Counted from the first letter of the stretch, positions 1-9,752 are shown. The stretch is 64,000 bases of DNA from Spirosoma sp. KCTC 42546 (GCF_006965485.1 NZ_CP041360.1:7234501-7298500), one strand, 5' to 3'. The notes: generated by a model from the letters alone, not told the origin. Program-made: numbers and translations.

Positions 1-1966
1 AATTGCTTTGCTGAACCCGGCCCCGCTCCAGGGTAATTTCACCGTAAAGAGCAGCCGTGAGACCATACACAATACAGCTTTCCATCTGCGCCCGAACGCC
101 ATCGGGATTTACAGCCAGTCCGCAATCAATGGCGCAGACCACGCGGTGGAGATGAATCTTTTGTTTATCAACCGATAACTCAACGACTTGCGCGATGTAA
201 CTTCCCATAGCCGCATGGACAGCCACGCCCCTGAATCGACCAGGCGGTAGTGGTTTTTCCCAGTTGGCTTTTTCGGCAGCAAGGTTAAGTGCCGCCAGAT
301 GCCGGGGATGCTCGTTCAAAAGCATACGTCTGTAGGCAACAGGGTCTTTGCCCGCTATAGTCGCGAGTTCATCCACTAACGTTTCCATCACAAAAGCGGT
401 GTGCGTATTACCAACGGACCGCCAGGGAAGAACAGGAACATGGCAGGTAGTTGTGTGAAGCTCAACGGAATGGTCAGGAATCTTTGCCAGGTAAGGCGAT
501 CCATGCACCCCACCTACCGAACTATAATCAATACCCTTCTGAACAATTTCCGCGGCCAATGGGGTATTAGTAAAAAGAGATTGCCCAACAATTCGGTGTT
601 GCCAGGCTGTCGGGAATCCGTCTCGGCCAATCCCGATTGTTGCCCGATGCAGATAAACGGGCCGGTAATAGCCGCCTTGGATATCATCCTCCCGAGACCA
701 TATCAGTTTGATAAACTTACCACTGACTTTAGCGATCTGAACGGCTTCCATAACCCAATCGGCGTTAAAGGAACCCCGCCTACCAAAACTCCCTCCCAGA
801 AAAGGCGTGTTAAACGCAACCTGCTCGGGCTTTATTCCCAAAAACGCAGCCACTTCCTGCTGATGAAGAAACGGCGATTGCGTACCAGTCCAGATCTCGC
901 ATCGGTCGTTAAGGATCTTAACGGTACAGTTCAACGGCTCCATGGGTGCATGCGCGAGGTACGGAAACGTGAATTCTGCATCAATGGTTTTGGCCGCTGT
1001 TGACAAAGCACTTGCTACATCCCCTTTTTGCTGGCTGGGGATTCCTTTTGTTGTGGCTAGCTCCCTGTATGTGTCCAGTTGAGTTTTGCTGTCAACGGGC
1101 TCATCGGTTCCCAGACTCCAGTCTATTTTCAGGGCATCACGACCGAGCCTGGCAGCCCAATAGTGATCAGCCAATACGGCCACACCCGTTGGAATCTGAA
1201 CAACGGCCCGAACTCCCTGTATAGCTTTCGCTCGGCTGGAATCGACTGATTTTACTGTTCCACCGAACACGGGCGCATGGGCTACAACTGCCGTAAGTAA
1301 GCCAGGGAACTGAACATCAATCCCATAGGTCGCTTTCCCATTGATCTTTTCGGGACTGTCAACCCGCTTTTGAGAGTTACCGATGTACCTCCATGCTGTA
1401 GGTTCACGAAGTTTAACGGCAGGTACCGGTAGTGTTGACGCTTCAGAAGCAAGTTCGCCATAACTGACACGCCGGGCACCCGCAATGACATACCCATTTT
1501 CCGTTCGGCAGTCCCTGGGTTGTAGACCTAATCGGTTGGCCGCTGCCTGCACCAGCATGGTACGGGCCGTTGCGCCCGCCAGCCGATACCGATCAAATTC
1601 GGAACAGGTTGAATCAGACCCTCCGGTAGTCTGTACCGAAAGCGGTTCGGCAAAATCAGCCCCTTTGCCAGCTGGCCGGTGTTCAACCTGTATGTTGTTC
1701 CAGTCACAGTCCAGCTCTTCGGCAATCAGCATAGTTAGGGTCGTCCAGATACCCTGACCCATTTCTACCTTCGAGAGAATAAGTTGTAGGCTATTATCCT
1801 CGCCAATACGCAGGAACGCATTCAGTTTCCGAGCCGGTCGGGTTGACGGAGAGGCTGTAAAGCTGGACGGGGTAGCGCTGACAGGCATACCCAAAGCGAT
1901 AACAAGACCGCCAAGTGAGCTTGTTTTAAGAAAATCTCGACGACTAACAGGCCTTGTTTCCTTCAT
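1..1966 (-). CDS. Molybdopterin-binding subunit of a xanthine dehydrogenase / isoquinoline 1-oxidoreductase-type hydroxylase (partial)
   Basis: The minus-strand frame is open from the ATG at 1966 to the left edge (about 655 codons seen), so the C-terminus is missing. The N-terminus has a twin-arginine motif (SRRDFLK, R9-R10) followed by a hydrophobic stretch, which suggests Tat export of a folded, cofactor-loaded enzyme to the periplasm. Translation gives segments typical of the aldehyde oxidase/xanthine dehydrogenase large subunit, such as the early EMGQGIW and the later LGGSFGRRG. The start overlaps the stop of the upstream [2Fe-2S] gene by 4 bases (ATGA), so the two are translationally coupled. 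Electrons from hydroxylation at the Mo centre would pass to that small subunit. The substrate cannot be told from sequence; the isoquinoline/IorB name is a family label. Confidence 0.88.
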   Translation of the reverse strand, partial: MKETRPVSRRDFLKTSSLGGLVIALGMPVSATPSSFTASPSTRPARKLNAFLRIGEDNSLQLILSKVEMGQGIWTTLTMLIAEELDCDWNNIQVEHRPAGKGADFAEPLSVQTTGGSDSTCSEFDRYRLAGATARTMLVQAAANRLGLQPRDCRTENGYVIAGARRVSYGELASEASTLPVPAVKLREPTAWRYIGNSQKRVDSPEKINGKATYGIDVQFPGLLTAVVAHAPVFGGTVKSVDSSRAKAIQGVRAVVQIPTGVAVLADHYWAARLGRDALKIDWSLGTDEPVDSKTQLDTYRELATTKGIPSQQKGDVASALSTAAKTIDAEFTFPYLAHAPMEPLNCTVKILNDRCEIWTGTQSPFLHQQEVAAFLGIKPEQVAFNTPFLGGSFGRRGSFNADWVMEAVQIAKVSGKFIKLIWSREDDIQGGYYRPVYLHRATIGIGRDGFPTAWQHRIVGQSLFTNTPLAAEIVQKGIDYSSVGGVHGSPYLAKIPDHSVELHTTTCHVPVLPWRSVGNTHTAFVMETLVDELATIAGKDPVAYRRMLLNEHPRHLAALNLAAEKANWEKPLPPGRFRGVAVHAAMGSYIAQVVELSVDKQKIHLHRVVCAIDCGLAVNPDGVRAQMESCIVYGLTAALYGEITLERGRVQQSN

Positions 1967-2430
1967 TTTACATCTTTTTCGTTGCGCATAGCCGCCCGAT
2001 GAATGGCTTTTCGAATACGCTGATACGTACCACACCGACAAATGTTACCCGCCATAGCGGCATCAATATCCTCGTCGGAAGGGTTTGGTTTTTCGCGAAG
2101 TAAGGTAGCTGCCGACATAAGTTGACCCGACTGGCAATAGCCACATTGCGGCACTTGTTCGGCAATCCAGGCTTGCTGCAACTGCCGACCAATATCACCC
2201 GAAAGGCCTTCAATAGTGGTTACCTCCTGCCCCTTTACAATTGAAACGGGTGTTACGCAGGAACGCATCGCTTCACCATTTACATGAACAGTACAGGCCC
2301 CACATTGCGCCATGCCACAACCAAATTTTGTCCCTGTCAACCCAATACGATCCCGAATGACCCAAAGTAAGGGCATAGATGGATCGACATCCAGCGTGTA
2401 CCTCTTTTTATTGACGGAAAGCGTTATCAT
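1963..2430 (-). CDS. [2Fe-2S] small subunit of a molybdenum hydroxylase (IorA-like)
   Basis: 155 residues, the usual length for stand-alone iron-sulfur subunits of this family. The N-terminal ferredoxin-like domain has the plant-type cluster ligands Cys38, Cys43, Cys46 and Cys58 (motif [11 protein letters not shown]). The C-terminal [2Fe-2S]-binding domain has Cys96, Cys99 (QCGYCQSG) and Cys131, Cys133 (NICRCGTY). It would relay electrons from the Mo-cofactor subunit encoded just downstream, with which it overlaps by 4 bases. No export signal is visible here, so it probably travels with the Tat-targeted partner. No FAD subunit is adjacent, which fits the IorAB/aldehyde dehydrogenase type that donates to a cytochrome or similar acceptor (family knowledge). 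Confidence 0.92.
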   Translation of the reverse strand: MITLSVNKKRYTLDVDPSMPLLWVIRDRIGLTGTKFGCGMAQCGACTVHVNGEAMRSCVTPVSIVKGQEVTTIEGLSGDIGRQLQQAWIAEQVPQCGYCQSGQLMSAATLLREKPNPSDEDIDAAMAGNICRCGTYQRIRKAIHRAAMRNEKDVK

Positions 2431-2628
2431 ATTTTTTTGCTACGAATCGCCCGCTTTAGGGTTGCCCGTACTCAAAGGAAATACGTAAGCTACGAAGTAG
2501 AAAATGTAGTTGACCACCCGCATGCCAGCATAGACCAACTGCATTTTCTGGTTGATTATGTGTGATGCCAATCGAGTAATCCCCTAATTTAGCTCCGGGG
2601 GAGTGTGCCTATCTATCCCCATTATTTT

Positions 2629-3543
2629 ATGGTCGATCAAATCATTGACGCACGTCAGGCTTCTCTTGGAAATGGGTTTGCCGTCCGACGTATTCTACCT
2701 TACCGACTACGACGTATGCTCGGGCCATTCATTTTTATGGATCATGCCGGGCCCGTCAACTTCACCCCCGATCAGGCGTCTACGATGGATGTGCTTCCTC
2801 ATCCGCATATTGGCCTGTCTACAGTTAGCTATCTGTTCGATGGGCAGGTAACGCACCGGGATAGCCTGGGTGTTCAGCAGATCATTCGGCCGGGTGAAGT
2901 CAACTGGATGACAGCCGGAAAAGGCATAGCACATTCCGAACGGTTTGAAGATCCGGCCACGCTGGTAGGTGGCTCACTGGAAATGATTCAGACCTGGGTG
3001 GCGCTTCCCGAAGCCAACGAAGAACAGACTCCAACCTTCGAGAACTACGCCCCAGCCGAACTACCTATATTCACCGACAAAGGTGTGTGGTTACGGCTGA
3101 TTGCCGGAGATGTTTTTGGCCTGCGGAACCAAGTAAAAACACATTCGCCCTTGTTTTATGCGCACGTTGTGCTGCAACCCGGTACGCGTTTCGGTATTCC
3201 TCAGGGCTATTCAGAACGGGGCGTGTATATAGCCAAAGGTAGCCTTGAAGTCAATGGCCGAACCCACGGAATCGGTCAACTGCTGGTTTTCACACCCGGC
3301 ATGGACCCCGTTTTGGTGGCGCGTGAAACCTGTACCTTGATGCTGTTAGGGGGTGAGCCTCTGGGCGAACGGTTTATCTGGTGGAACTTCGTTTCCTCCC
3401 GGCCCGAGCGCATTGAGCAGGCCAAAGCCGATTGGCTGGCCGGTCGTATTGCGCTGCCACCCAACGATAACTCGGAGTTTGTACCCTTACCCAATGACAA
3501 GTCAAGGCCTGCCGGAACACCCCCGCCCCAACCGCTATCCTGA
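2629..3543 (+). CDS. Pirin family protein
   Basis: Two-domain cupin of the pirin family, 304 residues from the ATG at 2629. An in-frame GTG at 2605 would add eight residues (MPIYPHYF); the ATG is preferred because pirins usually begin a few residues before the IxxARQ-like segment seen here. Metal-ligand motifs are present: PHPHIG in the first cupin strand region and GIAHSE about 45 residues later. Pirins bind a metal in the N-terminal cupin; known members act as quercetinases or as redox-sensing cofactors, and the role here is not decided by sequence. It is divergent from the molybdenum hydroxylase operon, with about 200 bp between them. A second, different pirin lies at 31050. Confidence 0.9.
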   Translation: MVDQIIDARQASLGNGFAVRRILPYRLRRMLGPFIFMDHAGPVNFTPDQASTMDVLPHPHIGLSTVSYLFDGQVTHRDSLGVQQIIRPGEVNWMTAGKGIAHSERFEDPATLVGGSLEMIQTWVALPEANEEQTPTFENYAPAELPIFTDKGVWLRLIAGDVFGLRNQVKTHSPLFYAHVVLQPGTRFGIPQGYSERGVYIAKGSLEVNGRTHGIGQLLVFTPGMDPVLVARETCTLMLLGGEPLGERFIWWNFVSSRPERIEQAKADWLAGRIALPPNDNSEFVPLPNDKSRPAGTPPPQPLS

Positions 3544-3587
3544 ATAATGGATAATAAATAACCATTGTACATTATTCATTATTCATT
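3541..3587. repeat. ATGGATAATG / CATTATTCATT-type repeat
   Basis: AT-rich stretch directly after the pirin stop codon with the word ATAATGGATAAT followed by CATTATTCATTATTCATT, forming an imperfect inverted repeat. The same vocabulary occurs at 11539-11596, 17529-17580 and 47870-47945, always in short gaps next to stop codons, so it is a dispersed intergenic element rather than a gene-specific signal. Confidence 0.6.
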
Positions 3588-3596
3588 CACCGAGTT

Positions 3597-3720
3597 GTTC
3601 TCGCTTGGCTACGCCGAGTGATGATTATTAGTTCAAGGGCCTCTGGCCCGTTTTTGACCTGTTACTCCGGCCAGAGGCCGTTAAAGCAATAGCCCTCACT
3701 CGGCGAAGCCAAGCGAGAAC
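3597..3720. repeat. Long hairpin repeat element (arms GTTCTCGCTTGGCT...CCGAGTG)
   Basis: 24-nt arms at 3597-3620 and 3697-3720 are complementary with one mismatch. Inside is a second inverted repeat, GGCCTCTGGCC at 3639-3649 and GGCCAGAGGCC at 3669-3679. The arm sequence recurs at 63015-63140 (full element, same nested design, different core) and in a collapsed form at 54584-54612. It looks like a non-autonomous palindromic repeat (REP/MITE-like). A terminator role for the pirin transcript is possible but there is no T-run. Confidence 0.75.
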
Positions 3721-3863
3721 GGCGCGTGAATGGGGAAACAATAGAATCCTGAGAATCTAAGTTTTACCAGTAGAGCAACCCCAGCACTTTCCTTTTCTGT
3801 TGACGACAACATCGTGTACAAAAACCAGCGGCCTCCCTCGGGTCTGCATAACTCTATCAAACA

Positions 3864-5135
3864 ATGGCTAAATCGCGGTGGTACCGACTCCTGCCGATTG
3901 CGTTTATTACCTATAGTCTGGCCTACCTGGACCGGGCGAACTTTGGCTTTGGAGCTGCCAGCGGCATGGCGACGGACCTGCACATTACGCCCTCGATGTC
4001 GTCTTTGCTGGGGTCCCTGTTCTTTTTGGGCTACTTTTTCTTTCAGGTTCCGGGAGCAGTATATGCCGAAAACCGAAGCGCCAAAAAGCTGATCTTCTGG
4101 TCGCTGATTCTGTGGGGCGGGCTCGCTATGGCAACGGGTATCATCAGCAATGTGAATGCGCTAATTGGTATTCGCTTTATGCTTGGCGTGGTCGAAAGTG
4201 CGGTTATGCCGTCGATGCTGCTTTTTTTAAGCCGATGGTTTACCAAAGCCGAACGCTCTCAGGCCAATACGTTTTTAATTCTTGGCAATCCGGCCACTAT
4301 CCTCTGGATGTCGGTACTGTCGGGTTATTTGATCCAGGCGGTGGGCTGGCGATGGATGTTTATTCTGGAAGGGCTTCCTGCCATTATCTGGGCGTTCTTC
4401 TGGTGGCGGCTGGTCGATGATAAACCGCAGGATGCCAACTGGTTAACCAACGCCGAAAAACAGGCACTAGCCGATCAGTTACAGCAAGAGCAGCAAGGTA
4501 TCAAACCAGTCAAGAACTACGCCGAAGCCTTCAAATCCAGGGTGGTTATTCTGCTCAGTTTACAGTATGCATTATGGAGCATCGGAGTGTATGGCTTTGT
4601 AATGTGGCTCCCGTCTATTCTACACGCAGCGCCCAACATGTCGATTATCAAAACAGGCTGGCTGTCTTCGGTTCCGTACGTACTAGCCATTATTGGCATG
4701 CTGAGCGCGTCGTATTTTTCGGACAAAACGCAAAACCGAAAAGCTTTTGTCTGGCCGTTCCTGTTGATTGGGGCGTTGGCATTCTATGGTTCCTATTTAC
4801 TGGGTGCCGATCATTTCTGGCTATCCTTTACGCTACTCATCATAGCTGGAGGAGCTATGTATGCGCCCTATGGTCCTTTCTTTGCCATTATCCCGGAGAT
4901 ATTACCCAAAAACGTAGCGGGTGGCGCTATGGCCCTGATTAACAGCCTGGGGGCATTAGGATCATTTATCGGCTCGTATATTGTTGGTTATTTAAACGGA
5001 ACAACCAATGGATTCGGAGCATCGTATATTTTCATGGCAGGCTCGCTGTTGCTTTCCGCACTGATAACCCTAATCGCCGTAAAAAAGCCTGTTTCAGCCA
5101 ATACGCCCGTTCCCGTAACAACTACAATCCCGTAA
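3864..5135 (+). CDS. MFS transporter, anion:cation symporter type
   Basis: 423 residues with about 12 hydrophobic segments and a central cytoplasmic loop around residues 180-215. The N-terminal TYSLAYLDRANFGFG segment is the signature of the ACS family of the major facilitator superfamily, which includes hexuronate, glucarate and tartrate transporters. The likely role is proton-coupled uptake of an organic anion across the inner membrane. Because a pectin-degradation locus begins about 9 kb downstream, galacturonate or a related uronate is a reasonable substrate guess, but this is inference from neighbourhood only. The gene stands alone, followed by a CACAGAGG-type inverted repeat. Confidence 0.88.
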   Translation: MAKSRWYRLLPIAFITYSLAYLDRANFGFGAASGMATDLHITPSMSSLLGSLFFLGYFFFQVPGAVYAENRSAKKLIFWSLILWGGLAMATGIISNVNALIGIRFMLGVVESAVMPSMLLFLSRWFTKAERSQANTFLILGNPATILWMSVLSGYLIQAVGWRWMFILEGLPAIIWAFFWWRLVDDKPQDANWLTNAEKQALADQLQQEQQGIKPVKNYAEAFKSRVVILLSLQYALWSIGVYGFVMWLPSILHAAPNMSIIKTGWLSSVPYVLAIIGMLSASYFSDKTQNRKAFVWPFLLIGALAFYGSYLLGADHFWLSFTLLIIAGGAMYAPYGPFFAIIPEILPKNVAGGAMALINSLGALGSFIGSYIVGYLNGTTNGFGASYIFMAGSLLLSALITLIAVKKPVSANTPVPVTTTIP

Positions 5136-5202
5136 CGAATTTCCACTTATTCGGAAACATGGCCGCATACGTGGAATCACTATCCCACTGTAAAAAATCG
5201 CT

Positions 5203-5270
5203 CTTCTCTGCGTTCTCTGTGCCTCTGTGGTTAATCTATTTTTTTATTAACCACAGAGAACGCAGAGAAG
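5203..5270. repeat. CACAGAGG-type inverted repeat, copy 1
   Basis: Left arm 5203-5234 (CTTCTCTGCGTTCTCTGTG then CCTCTGTGGTTAAT) pairs with right arm 5246-5270. The right arm lacks 8 bases (GCACAGAG) present in the left. A T-run lies in the loop. Same family as 16399-16469 and, more distantly, 32626-32728. It sits between the MFS gene and the kinase at 5289, 18 bases before the kinase ATG, so it may also act as an RNA hairpin in that leader. Confidence 0.75.
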
Positions 5271-5288
5271 GAATATATTTTCGATACA

Positions 5289-6317
5289 ATGCAGAAGCTG
5301 AATGATAAATGGATGCGCATCATCGGTGTTCCGTTGCTCTCCTTAACCGGGCAATGGATGATGTATGGCTATACCAACATCCCGTATCCGGATGATTGGC
5401 GCATTCCGTTTTTCTTCATTCTGGGCAGCGTACTGGTGTGGGAGGCCAACCGTTGGGGCATTATCGTATCGCGCCGACGCTACCCGGAACTGAACCAGAC
5501 ACTTAAGCGGGTTTTATTTCAGCTAAGCTGGTTTGTCTGCTGTGCCAGCGGAATCCGCATCTCACAAACACTTTTCTACGAATTTATTGGCCTCTGGCCA
5601 TCCGAAGATTACTTTTTATTCAAGCCTTACTTTTTCAATACGCTCGTATCTGTAGTGGGCACAATTCAGATTGCGGCCTATTACGAGGGTGTTTATCTGT
5701 ACGAGCGCTGGCGGGTATCCTATACCGAAGCGCTGGAACTTAAGAAAGTGAACCTGCAAAGTCAACTCGACTCGCTGAAAACCCAAATCAATCCTCATTT
5801 CCTGTTCAACAACCTGAACTCGCTGTCATCGCTGATTACCACCAACGCCGAACAGGCCGAGCGGTTTCTGGATGAACTCTCATCTGTATACCGCTATCTG
5901 CTCCAGCAGAATAGCCGTGATCTTTGCCCGCTTGATGAGGAGATGCAGTTTATCAACGCCTATTTCCACTTAATCAAAACCCGCTATGGCGACGGCATTT
6001 TTCTGGTGAATGAGATCGAGAGTCAGTACCTCGCGTACCGCATTCCACCCCTGACCCTTCAGATTCTGTTCGAGAATGCCATCAAGCATAATGTCATCCT
6101 CGCCGACCGACCGCTGACGATCAAATTATACACCCAAAATGGGCAGTTGTACGTAGAAAACAACCTGCAACAGAAGAAGGTAACTGTTCCATCGAATCAA
6201 ATCGGCTTGCAGAACATCATGATGAAGTATAAACTGCTCGATCAATCATCCGTTATGGTTTACCATGATGAGGATCGGTTTCTGGTTGGCGTTCCCCTGC
6301 TCAATCCAGCGGTGTAA
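5289..6317 (+). CDS. Membrane sensor histidine kinase, LytS/YehU family
   Basis: 342 residues. The N-terminal half has four or so hydrophobic segments (about residues 12-30, 38-60, 74-95 and 113-133), then a short coiled linker and a His_kinase (PF06580-type) domain. The phospho-acceptor is His170 in TQINPHFLFNNLNS, followed by an N-box-like segment (LQILFENAIKHN) and a short G-box (GLQNI). Such kinases normally phosphorylate a LytTR response regulator, but none lies beside this gene; the next kinase at 6628 also lacks one. The gene is preceded by a CACAGAGG inverted repeat and followed by a hairpin and a 40-residue membrane peptide gene. Confidence 0.92.
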   Translation: MQKLNDKWMRIIGVPLLSLTGQWMMYGYTNIPYPDDWRIPFFFILGSVLVWEANRWGIIVSRRRYPELNQTLKRVLFQLSWFVCCASGIRISQTLFYEFIGLWPSEDYFLFKPYFFNTLVSVVGTIQIAAYYEGVYLYERWRVSYTEALELKKVNLQSQLDSLKTQINPHFLFNNLNSLSSLITTNAEQAERFLDELSSVYRYLLQQNSRDLCPLDEEMQFINAYFHLIKTRYGDGIFLVNEIESQYLAYRIPPLTLQILFENAIKHNVILADRPLTIKLYTQNGQLYVENNLQQKKVTVPSNQIGLQNIMMKYKLLDQSSVMVYHDEDRFLVGVPLLNPAV

Positions 6318-6416
6318 GTCCATTCTCACCGTATGTCAAATTAAATCCGCCGTTTTTGGGATGGATTGCCCCATCTATCAAGTCCGTCCGTTTGTTAACG
6401 GCAGAATGTGCTGTTT

Positions 6417-6445
6417 TAATGGCCTTCATTGGAACAAGGCCATTA
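6417..6445 (+). promoter_or_regulatory. Hairpin immediately upstream of the small membrane peptide gene
   Basis: Perfect 10-nt arms TAATGGCCTT (6417-6426) and AAGGCCATTA (6436-6445) with a 9-nt loop, ending four bases before the ATG at 6450. No T-run follows, so it is not a clear terminator for the upstream kinase. As an RNA it would sit against the start codon and could affect translation initiation (inference). Confidence 0.5.
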
Positions 6446-6449
6446 GCTT

Positions 6450-6572
6450 ATGAAAAAAAAACCTATGAACTTGTTCACCGACTGGCTGCATAGGTTTTTC
6501 GAGCAATCAGTCGACTGGATCATCCTGATCGTTATTGCGCTGATTATCCTGCTTGTGTTGTATTTGTTTTAA
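6450..6572 (+). CDS. Predicted 40-residue single-span membrane protein
   Basis: ATG at 6450, TAA at 6570-6572, too short for most gene callers. The protein starts MKKKPMNLFTDWLHRFF, an amphipathic basic segment, then has one strongly hydrophobic stretch (about residues 22-40, DWIILIVIALIILLVLYLF) running to the C-terminus. This layout, positive and amphipathic N-terminus with a terminal transmembrane helix, fits an inner-membrane microprotein with the N-terminus in the cytoplasm. It lies between two LytS-type kinases on the same strand, 132 bases after the first and 55 before the second, so it may modulate one of them. No family is recognised. Coding status is inferred from composition and context only. 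Confidence 0.5.
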   Translation: MKKKPMNLFTDWLHRFFEQSVDWIILIVIALIILLVLYLF

Positions 6573-6627
6573 CTCAACCGTACCCATCGTAGTACTCATA
6601 GTCAAAAAGGCTTTTTCACGGTAACCA

Positions 6628-9600
6628 ATGCGTTGTTTTCTGTTCGGTCTATTGGTACTTCTGATTTCCGGGGCCGCTTCAGCCCAAATGCCCAGCCTAA
6701 AGCTTGAACACCTGACAACCCGCGAGGGATTACCCTCCAACGATGTCTGGTGTCTGAACAAAGACCGGCAGGGCTTTTTGTGGATCGGTACGGGCCGAAA
6801 TATCTGTCGTTACGACGGCTACAATTTTCTGCGATTAGATAGCCTGAAACTGGGCTATTGCTCTGGCGTTTCGACTGACTCTAAAGGCGATATATACACC
6901 TCCAACGACACCCGGGGCCTTTGCAAAATTGATGTAAAAACGCTGGCCGTAACAACTGTAGTCAAAAACGATTACGATGATGCCGACCCGAGCAACGACC
7001 TCCACGAGCAGGGAATGGTTGACTCCTACGATCAGGTGTGGGTGTGCGACTATACCTCGGTGCAACGCTACGACCCGTCCACTAAAAAACTCCATCGCTA
7101 CACCTTTTCACAGACCGCTTCGGGTGGCGATGTGTATCAATACGCCAGCTTTTTCGAGGATGCCCAGCGCCGACTGTGGATCGTTTCGGAAATAGGGCTC
7201 TATCGGTTTGACCGTTCGCACGACAAACTCATTTGTGTGCTGGGGAAGGAAGCTCGTTTAGCCCGAAATCGCATACCCATTCGCTTATGCAAAGCCTCCG
7301 CCGATGCCGACGGTAACCTTTGGCTTGGTGGCTATGAGTATGGCTTAGTCCGGTTTTCGCCAGAAAGTCAGACATTCCGAATTCGAAAGGAAGGTTTCGA
7401 TCATACAAATGTGGTGTGCGTGAAGGAGTCGCAGGATGAAAATGGGCAAAAAATCCTGTTCGTGGGCACCGATGATGGGGTGAGTATCTTTTATCCCGGC
7501 CGGAATCAATTGTACCATTTACCTGAGTTTTACAACAGTGGCATTCAGGTAAAAGATATGTACGACGATACTGTCAATGGGATTCTGTGGATCGGCACGG
7601 GCGAAGGTATTTATAAGTACCGCTACCGAAACGTTGGTATTCGTACTGTAGATATCCCCCCCAACATTGTTCGGCTACCCGTAAAAATTACCAGTATTTT
7701 ACCCCTTCCCAACGGTAACTACCTGTTGGGTTTATCGCATTCGGGGGCATTGATCTGGACACCTGCCACTAACCACTTCCAGCAACTGCCGTATCCCACC
7801 AATGAGAATGCGCTCACGCAGCAATTTCGTTGGATACAGGGGCGTCCTTTTGCGTTTACCGATAAAGGTGTTTTTGCGGGCGATCTTCAGAAAGGCAGTT
7901 TTTCTGTCTGGCAACCAGCGGCCCGTTTGTATAAAAACACTGATTTTCGCGACGGTCTGCTCGACCGGAAAGGCCGGATCTGGATTGCCAATTTAAACGA
8001 AGGGGTAAAGGTGGTTGACCCCGCAACAAATCAGGAACTCAACCTGTGGCCCGAAAAGGAGAATCGCAAACTACTGAATCTGACGTACATAAAAGGAATT
8101 CTGGAAGGTATTGACGGGCGTATCTGGGTAGCCACCTGCTCCCGCGGACTATTCTTTTTCGATGAAAAGCGGGCTGAGTTCATCAACATCGAAAGCCTTC
8201 CGGCTAATAAAGGCAAACTTATTGGTGGAGATTGTATTAATGGAATGCAACGAACGGCTGACGGGTCTATCCTGATCTCCAGTTGGGGGGGCGTCTCGAA
8301 GCTATCAAGTAAAGGCCATATCCTGACCACGTTCGAGTTCAAAACGGATGCCCTTATCGACACCTATTGTTCGAACATTGCCGAATCCCCGACTAAGCAT
8401 CTTTGGTTTAGCACAAATGAAGGTATCAATATTGCCAATCCCAAAAACCACACGATCCGCTACCTGACTACTATTGAGGGCTTACACAGTAATTCGCCGG
8501 TTGGGTTCTACTATAGCCCGGCTAACGAATTATTTCTGGGCCACACAAACACAATCAATATCCTCAATGTCAGCCTGTTAAACAATCAGACCACAAAACC
8601 CCATATCGCCCTCAGTTCGATTGAAGTAAAAGGGAAACCCATCCAGCAGGATGTGTCGAAGGAGATTATGCTGCAACCTGATGAGAATGCCATTACGCTG
8701 AGTTTCTCGTCACTGAATTACGAGCCGTCCTCTAAAAACCAGTACAAGTATCAGTTGCAGGGCCTGGATACCAGTTGGGTCGATCTGGGTGATCAGCATA
8801 TGCTCTCGTTTACAAATCTGGCTCCAGAAGCCTATCAGCTCAACATCAAAAGCGGGAATGGGAGTGGAATCTGGACGGATAAGCCATTAGCGGTTCGTTT
8901 TACAGTGAAACCCCATTTTACGGCTACCTGGTGGTTCCGCTCCCTCATTGGCCTGTTCATTGGTGGTCTTGTAGTGGGTATGATGCGGTGGCGTGTGAAT
9001 GCCCTGGCTGAGCGAAACCAGACCATAGCCGAACGCAACCACATGGACCTGCAAATTGCCGAATTGAAACTCAGAGCCCTACAATCGCAAATGAACCCTC
9101 ACTTTCTGTTCAACTCGCTCAACTCGGTTCAAAATTACCTGCTCACCGATCGGGGTATTGAGGGTGCCAAATACCTGTCTAAATTTTCCAGACTGGTTCG
9201 GCGCATCATGGAAAACTCGAATCATCAGTACCTGCGCTTCGAGCAGATTATCGAAACGCTACGGATGTATGTCGAAATGGAGTCGTTCCGCTTCAATCAC
9301 GAATTTCATTACGAATTCGACATTGAAGATAACGAAACCTTGCTGGATGCCCTGTTGCCACCCATGCTACTCCAGCCCTTCGTCGAGAATGCCATCTGGC
9401 ACGGGCTAATGCCCAAAGAAGGAGAGAAAAAACTTACCATCTCCGCCTACATCGACCGTAACCACATCTACTGCATGATCGAAGACAACGGTGTTGGCCG
9501 AACACTGACGCCCCAGCGGGAGGGGCACATTTCAAGGGGTCAGGAGATGACCAAAGGTCTTTTCGAATCGCTCAGCCGGAAAGACAGCAAGGCTAAACTC

Positions 9601-9681
9601 GAGATTATCGACCTCTTCGACGCCACTCATAACCCGGCAGGTACCCGCGTAGAAATGATAATTCCCGTTGAAAAAGGGTAG
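6628..9681 (+). CDS. Two-component sensor: beta-propeller (Reg_prop/Y_Y_Y) fused to LytS-type histidine kinase
   Basis: 1017 residues. A signal peptide (ends near GAASAQ, residue 20) leads into repeated propeller motifs such as NDVWCLNKDRQGFLWIGT and GILWIGTGEGIYKY, then a Y_Y_Y domain (about residues 670-760), one transmembrane helix near 768-787, a short coiled coil and a His_kinase domain with phospho-acceptor His825 in SQMNPHFLFNSLNS. The architecture resembles Bacteroidota hybrid sensors that read carbohydrate breakdown products in the periplasm, but the output half is only a LytS-like kinase with no receiver and no AraC domain. Its response regulator must be encoded elsewhere. Position just upstream of the pectin locus suggests, but does not prove, a pectin-derived signal. 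Confidence 0.93.
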   Translation: MRCFLFGLLVLLISGAASAQMPSLKLEHLTTREGLPSNDVWCLNKDRQGFLWIGTGRNICRYDGYNFLRLDSLKLGYCSGVSTDSKGDIYTSNDTRGLCKIDVKTLAVTTVVKNDYDDADPSNDLHEQGMVDSYDQVWVCDYTSVQRYDPSTKKLHRYTFSQTASGGDVYQYASFFEDAQRRLWIVSEIGLYRFDRSHDKLICVLGKEARLARNRIPIRLCKASADADGNLWLGGYEYGLVRFSPESQTFRIRKEGFDHTNVVCVKESQDENGQKILFVGTDDGVSIFYPGRNQLYHLPEFYNSGIQVKDMYDDTVNGILWIGTGEGIYKYRYRNVGIRTVDIPPNIVRLPVKITSILPLPNGNYLLGLSHSGALIWTPATNHFQQLPYPTNENALTQQFRWIQGRPFAFTDKGVFAGDLQKGSFSVWQPAARLYKNTDFRDGLLDRKGRIWIANLNEGVKVVDPATNQELNLWPEKENRKLLNLTYIKGILEGIDGRIWVATCSRGLFFFDEKRAEFINIESLPANKGKLIGGDCINGMQRTADGSILISSWGGVSKLSSKGHILTTFEFKTDALIDTYCSNIAESPTKHLWFSTNEGINIANPKNHTIRYLTTIEGLHSNSPVGFYYSPANELFLGHTNTINILNVSLLNNQTTKPHIALSSIEVKGKPIQQDVSKEIMLQPDENAITLSFSSLNYEPSSKNQYKYQLQGLDTSWVDLGDQHMLSFTNLAPEAYQLNIKSGNGSGIWTDKPLAVRFTVKPHFTATWWFRSLIGLFIGGLVVGMMRWRVNALAERNQTIAERNHMDLQIAELKLRALQSQMNPHFLFNSLNSVQNYLLTDRGIEGAKYLSKFSRLVRRIMENSNHQYLRFEQIIETLRMYVEMESFRFNHEFHYEFDIEDNETLLDALLPPMLLQPFVENAIWHGLMPKEGEKKLTISAYIDRNHIYCMIEDNGVGRTLTPQREGHISRGQEMTKGLFESLSRKDSKAKLEIIDLFDATHNPAGTRVEMIIPVEKG

Positions 9682-9752
9682 AACGTGCTATCGAATGCTG
9701 GCCAGATGAAAAATACGAGTGAATATGCACGCCAGTACCAACAAGCACACAC

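Noticed and set aside
401..1757. Plus-strand open frames of up to 200 codons at 401-1003, 1000-1224 and 1485-1757
   Set aside because: They are opposite the continuous molybdopterin-subunit frame on the minus strand and have no protein-like composition.
2552..2592. Promoter TTG...TAATTTAG before the pirin gene at 2629
   Set aside because: The spacer is 30 bases instead of about 19-21 and the -7 element has a mismatch.
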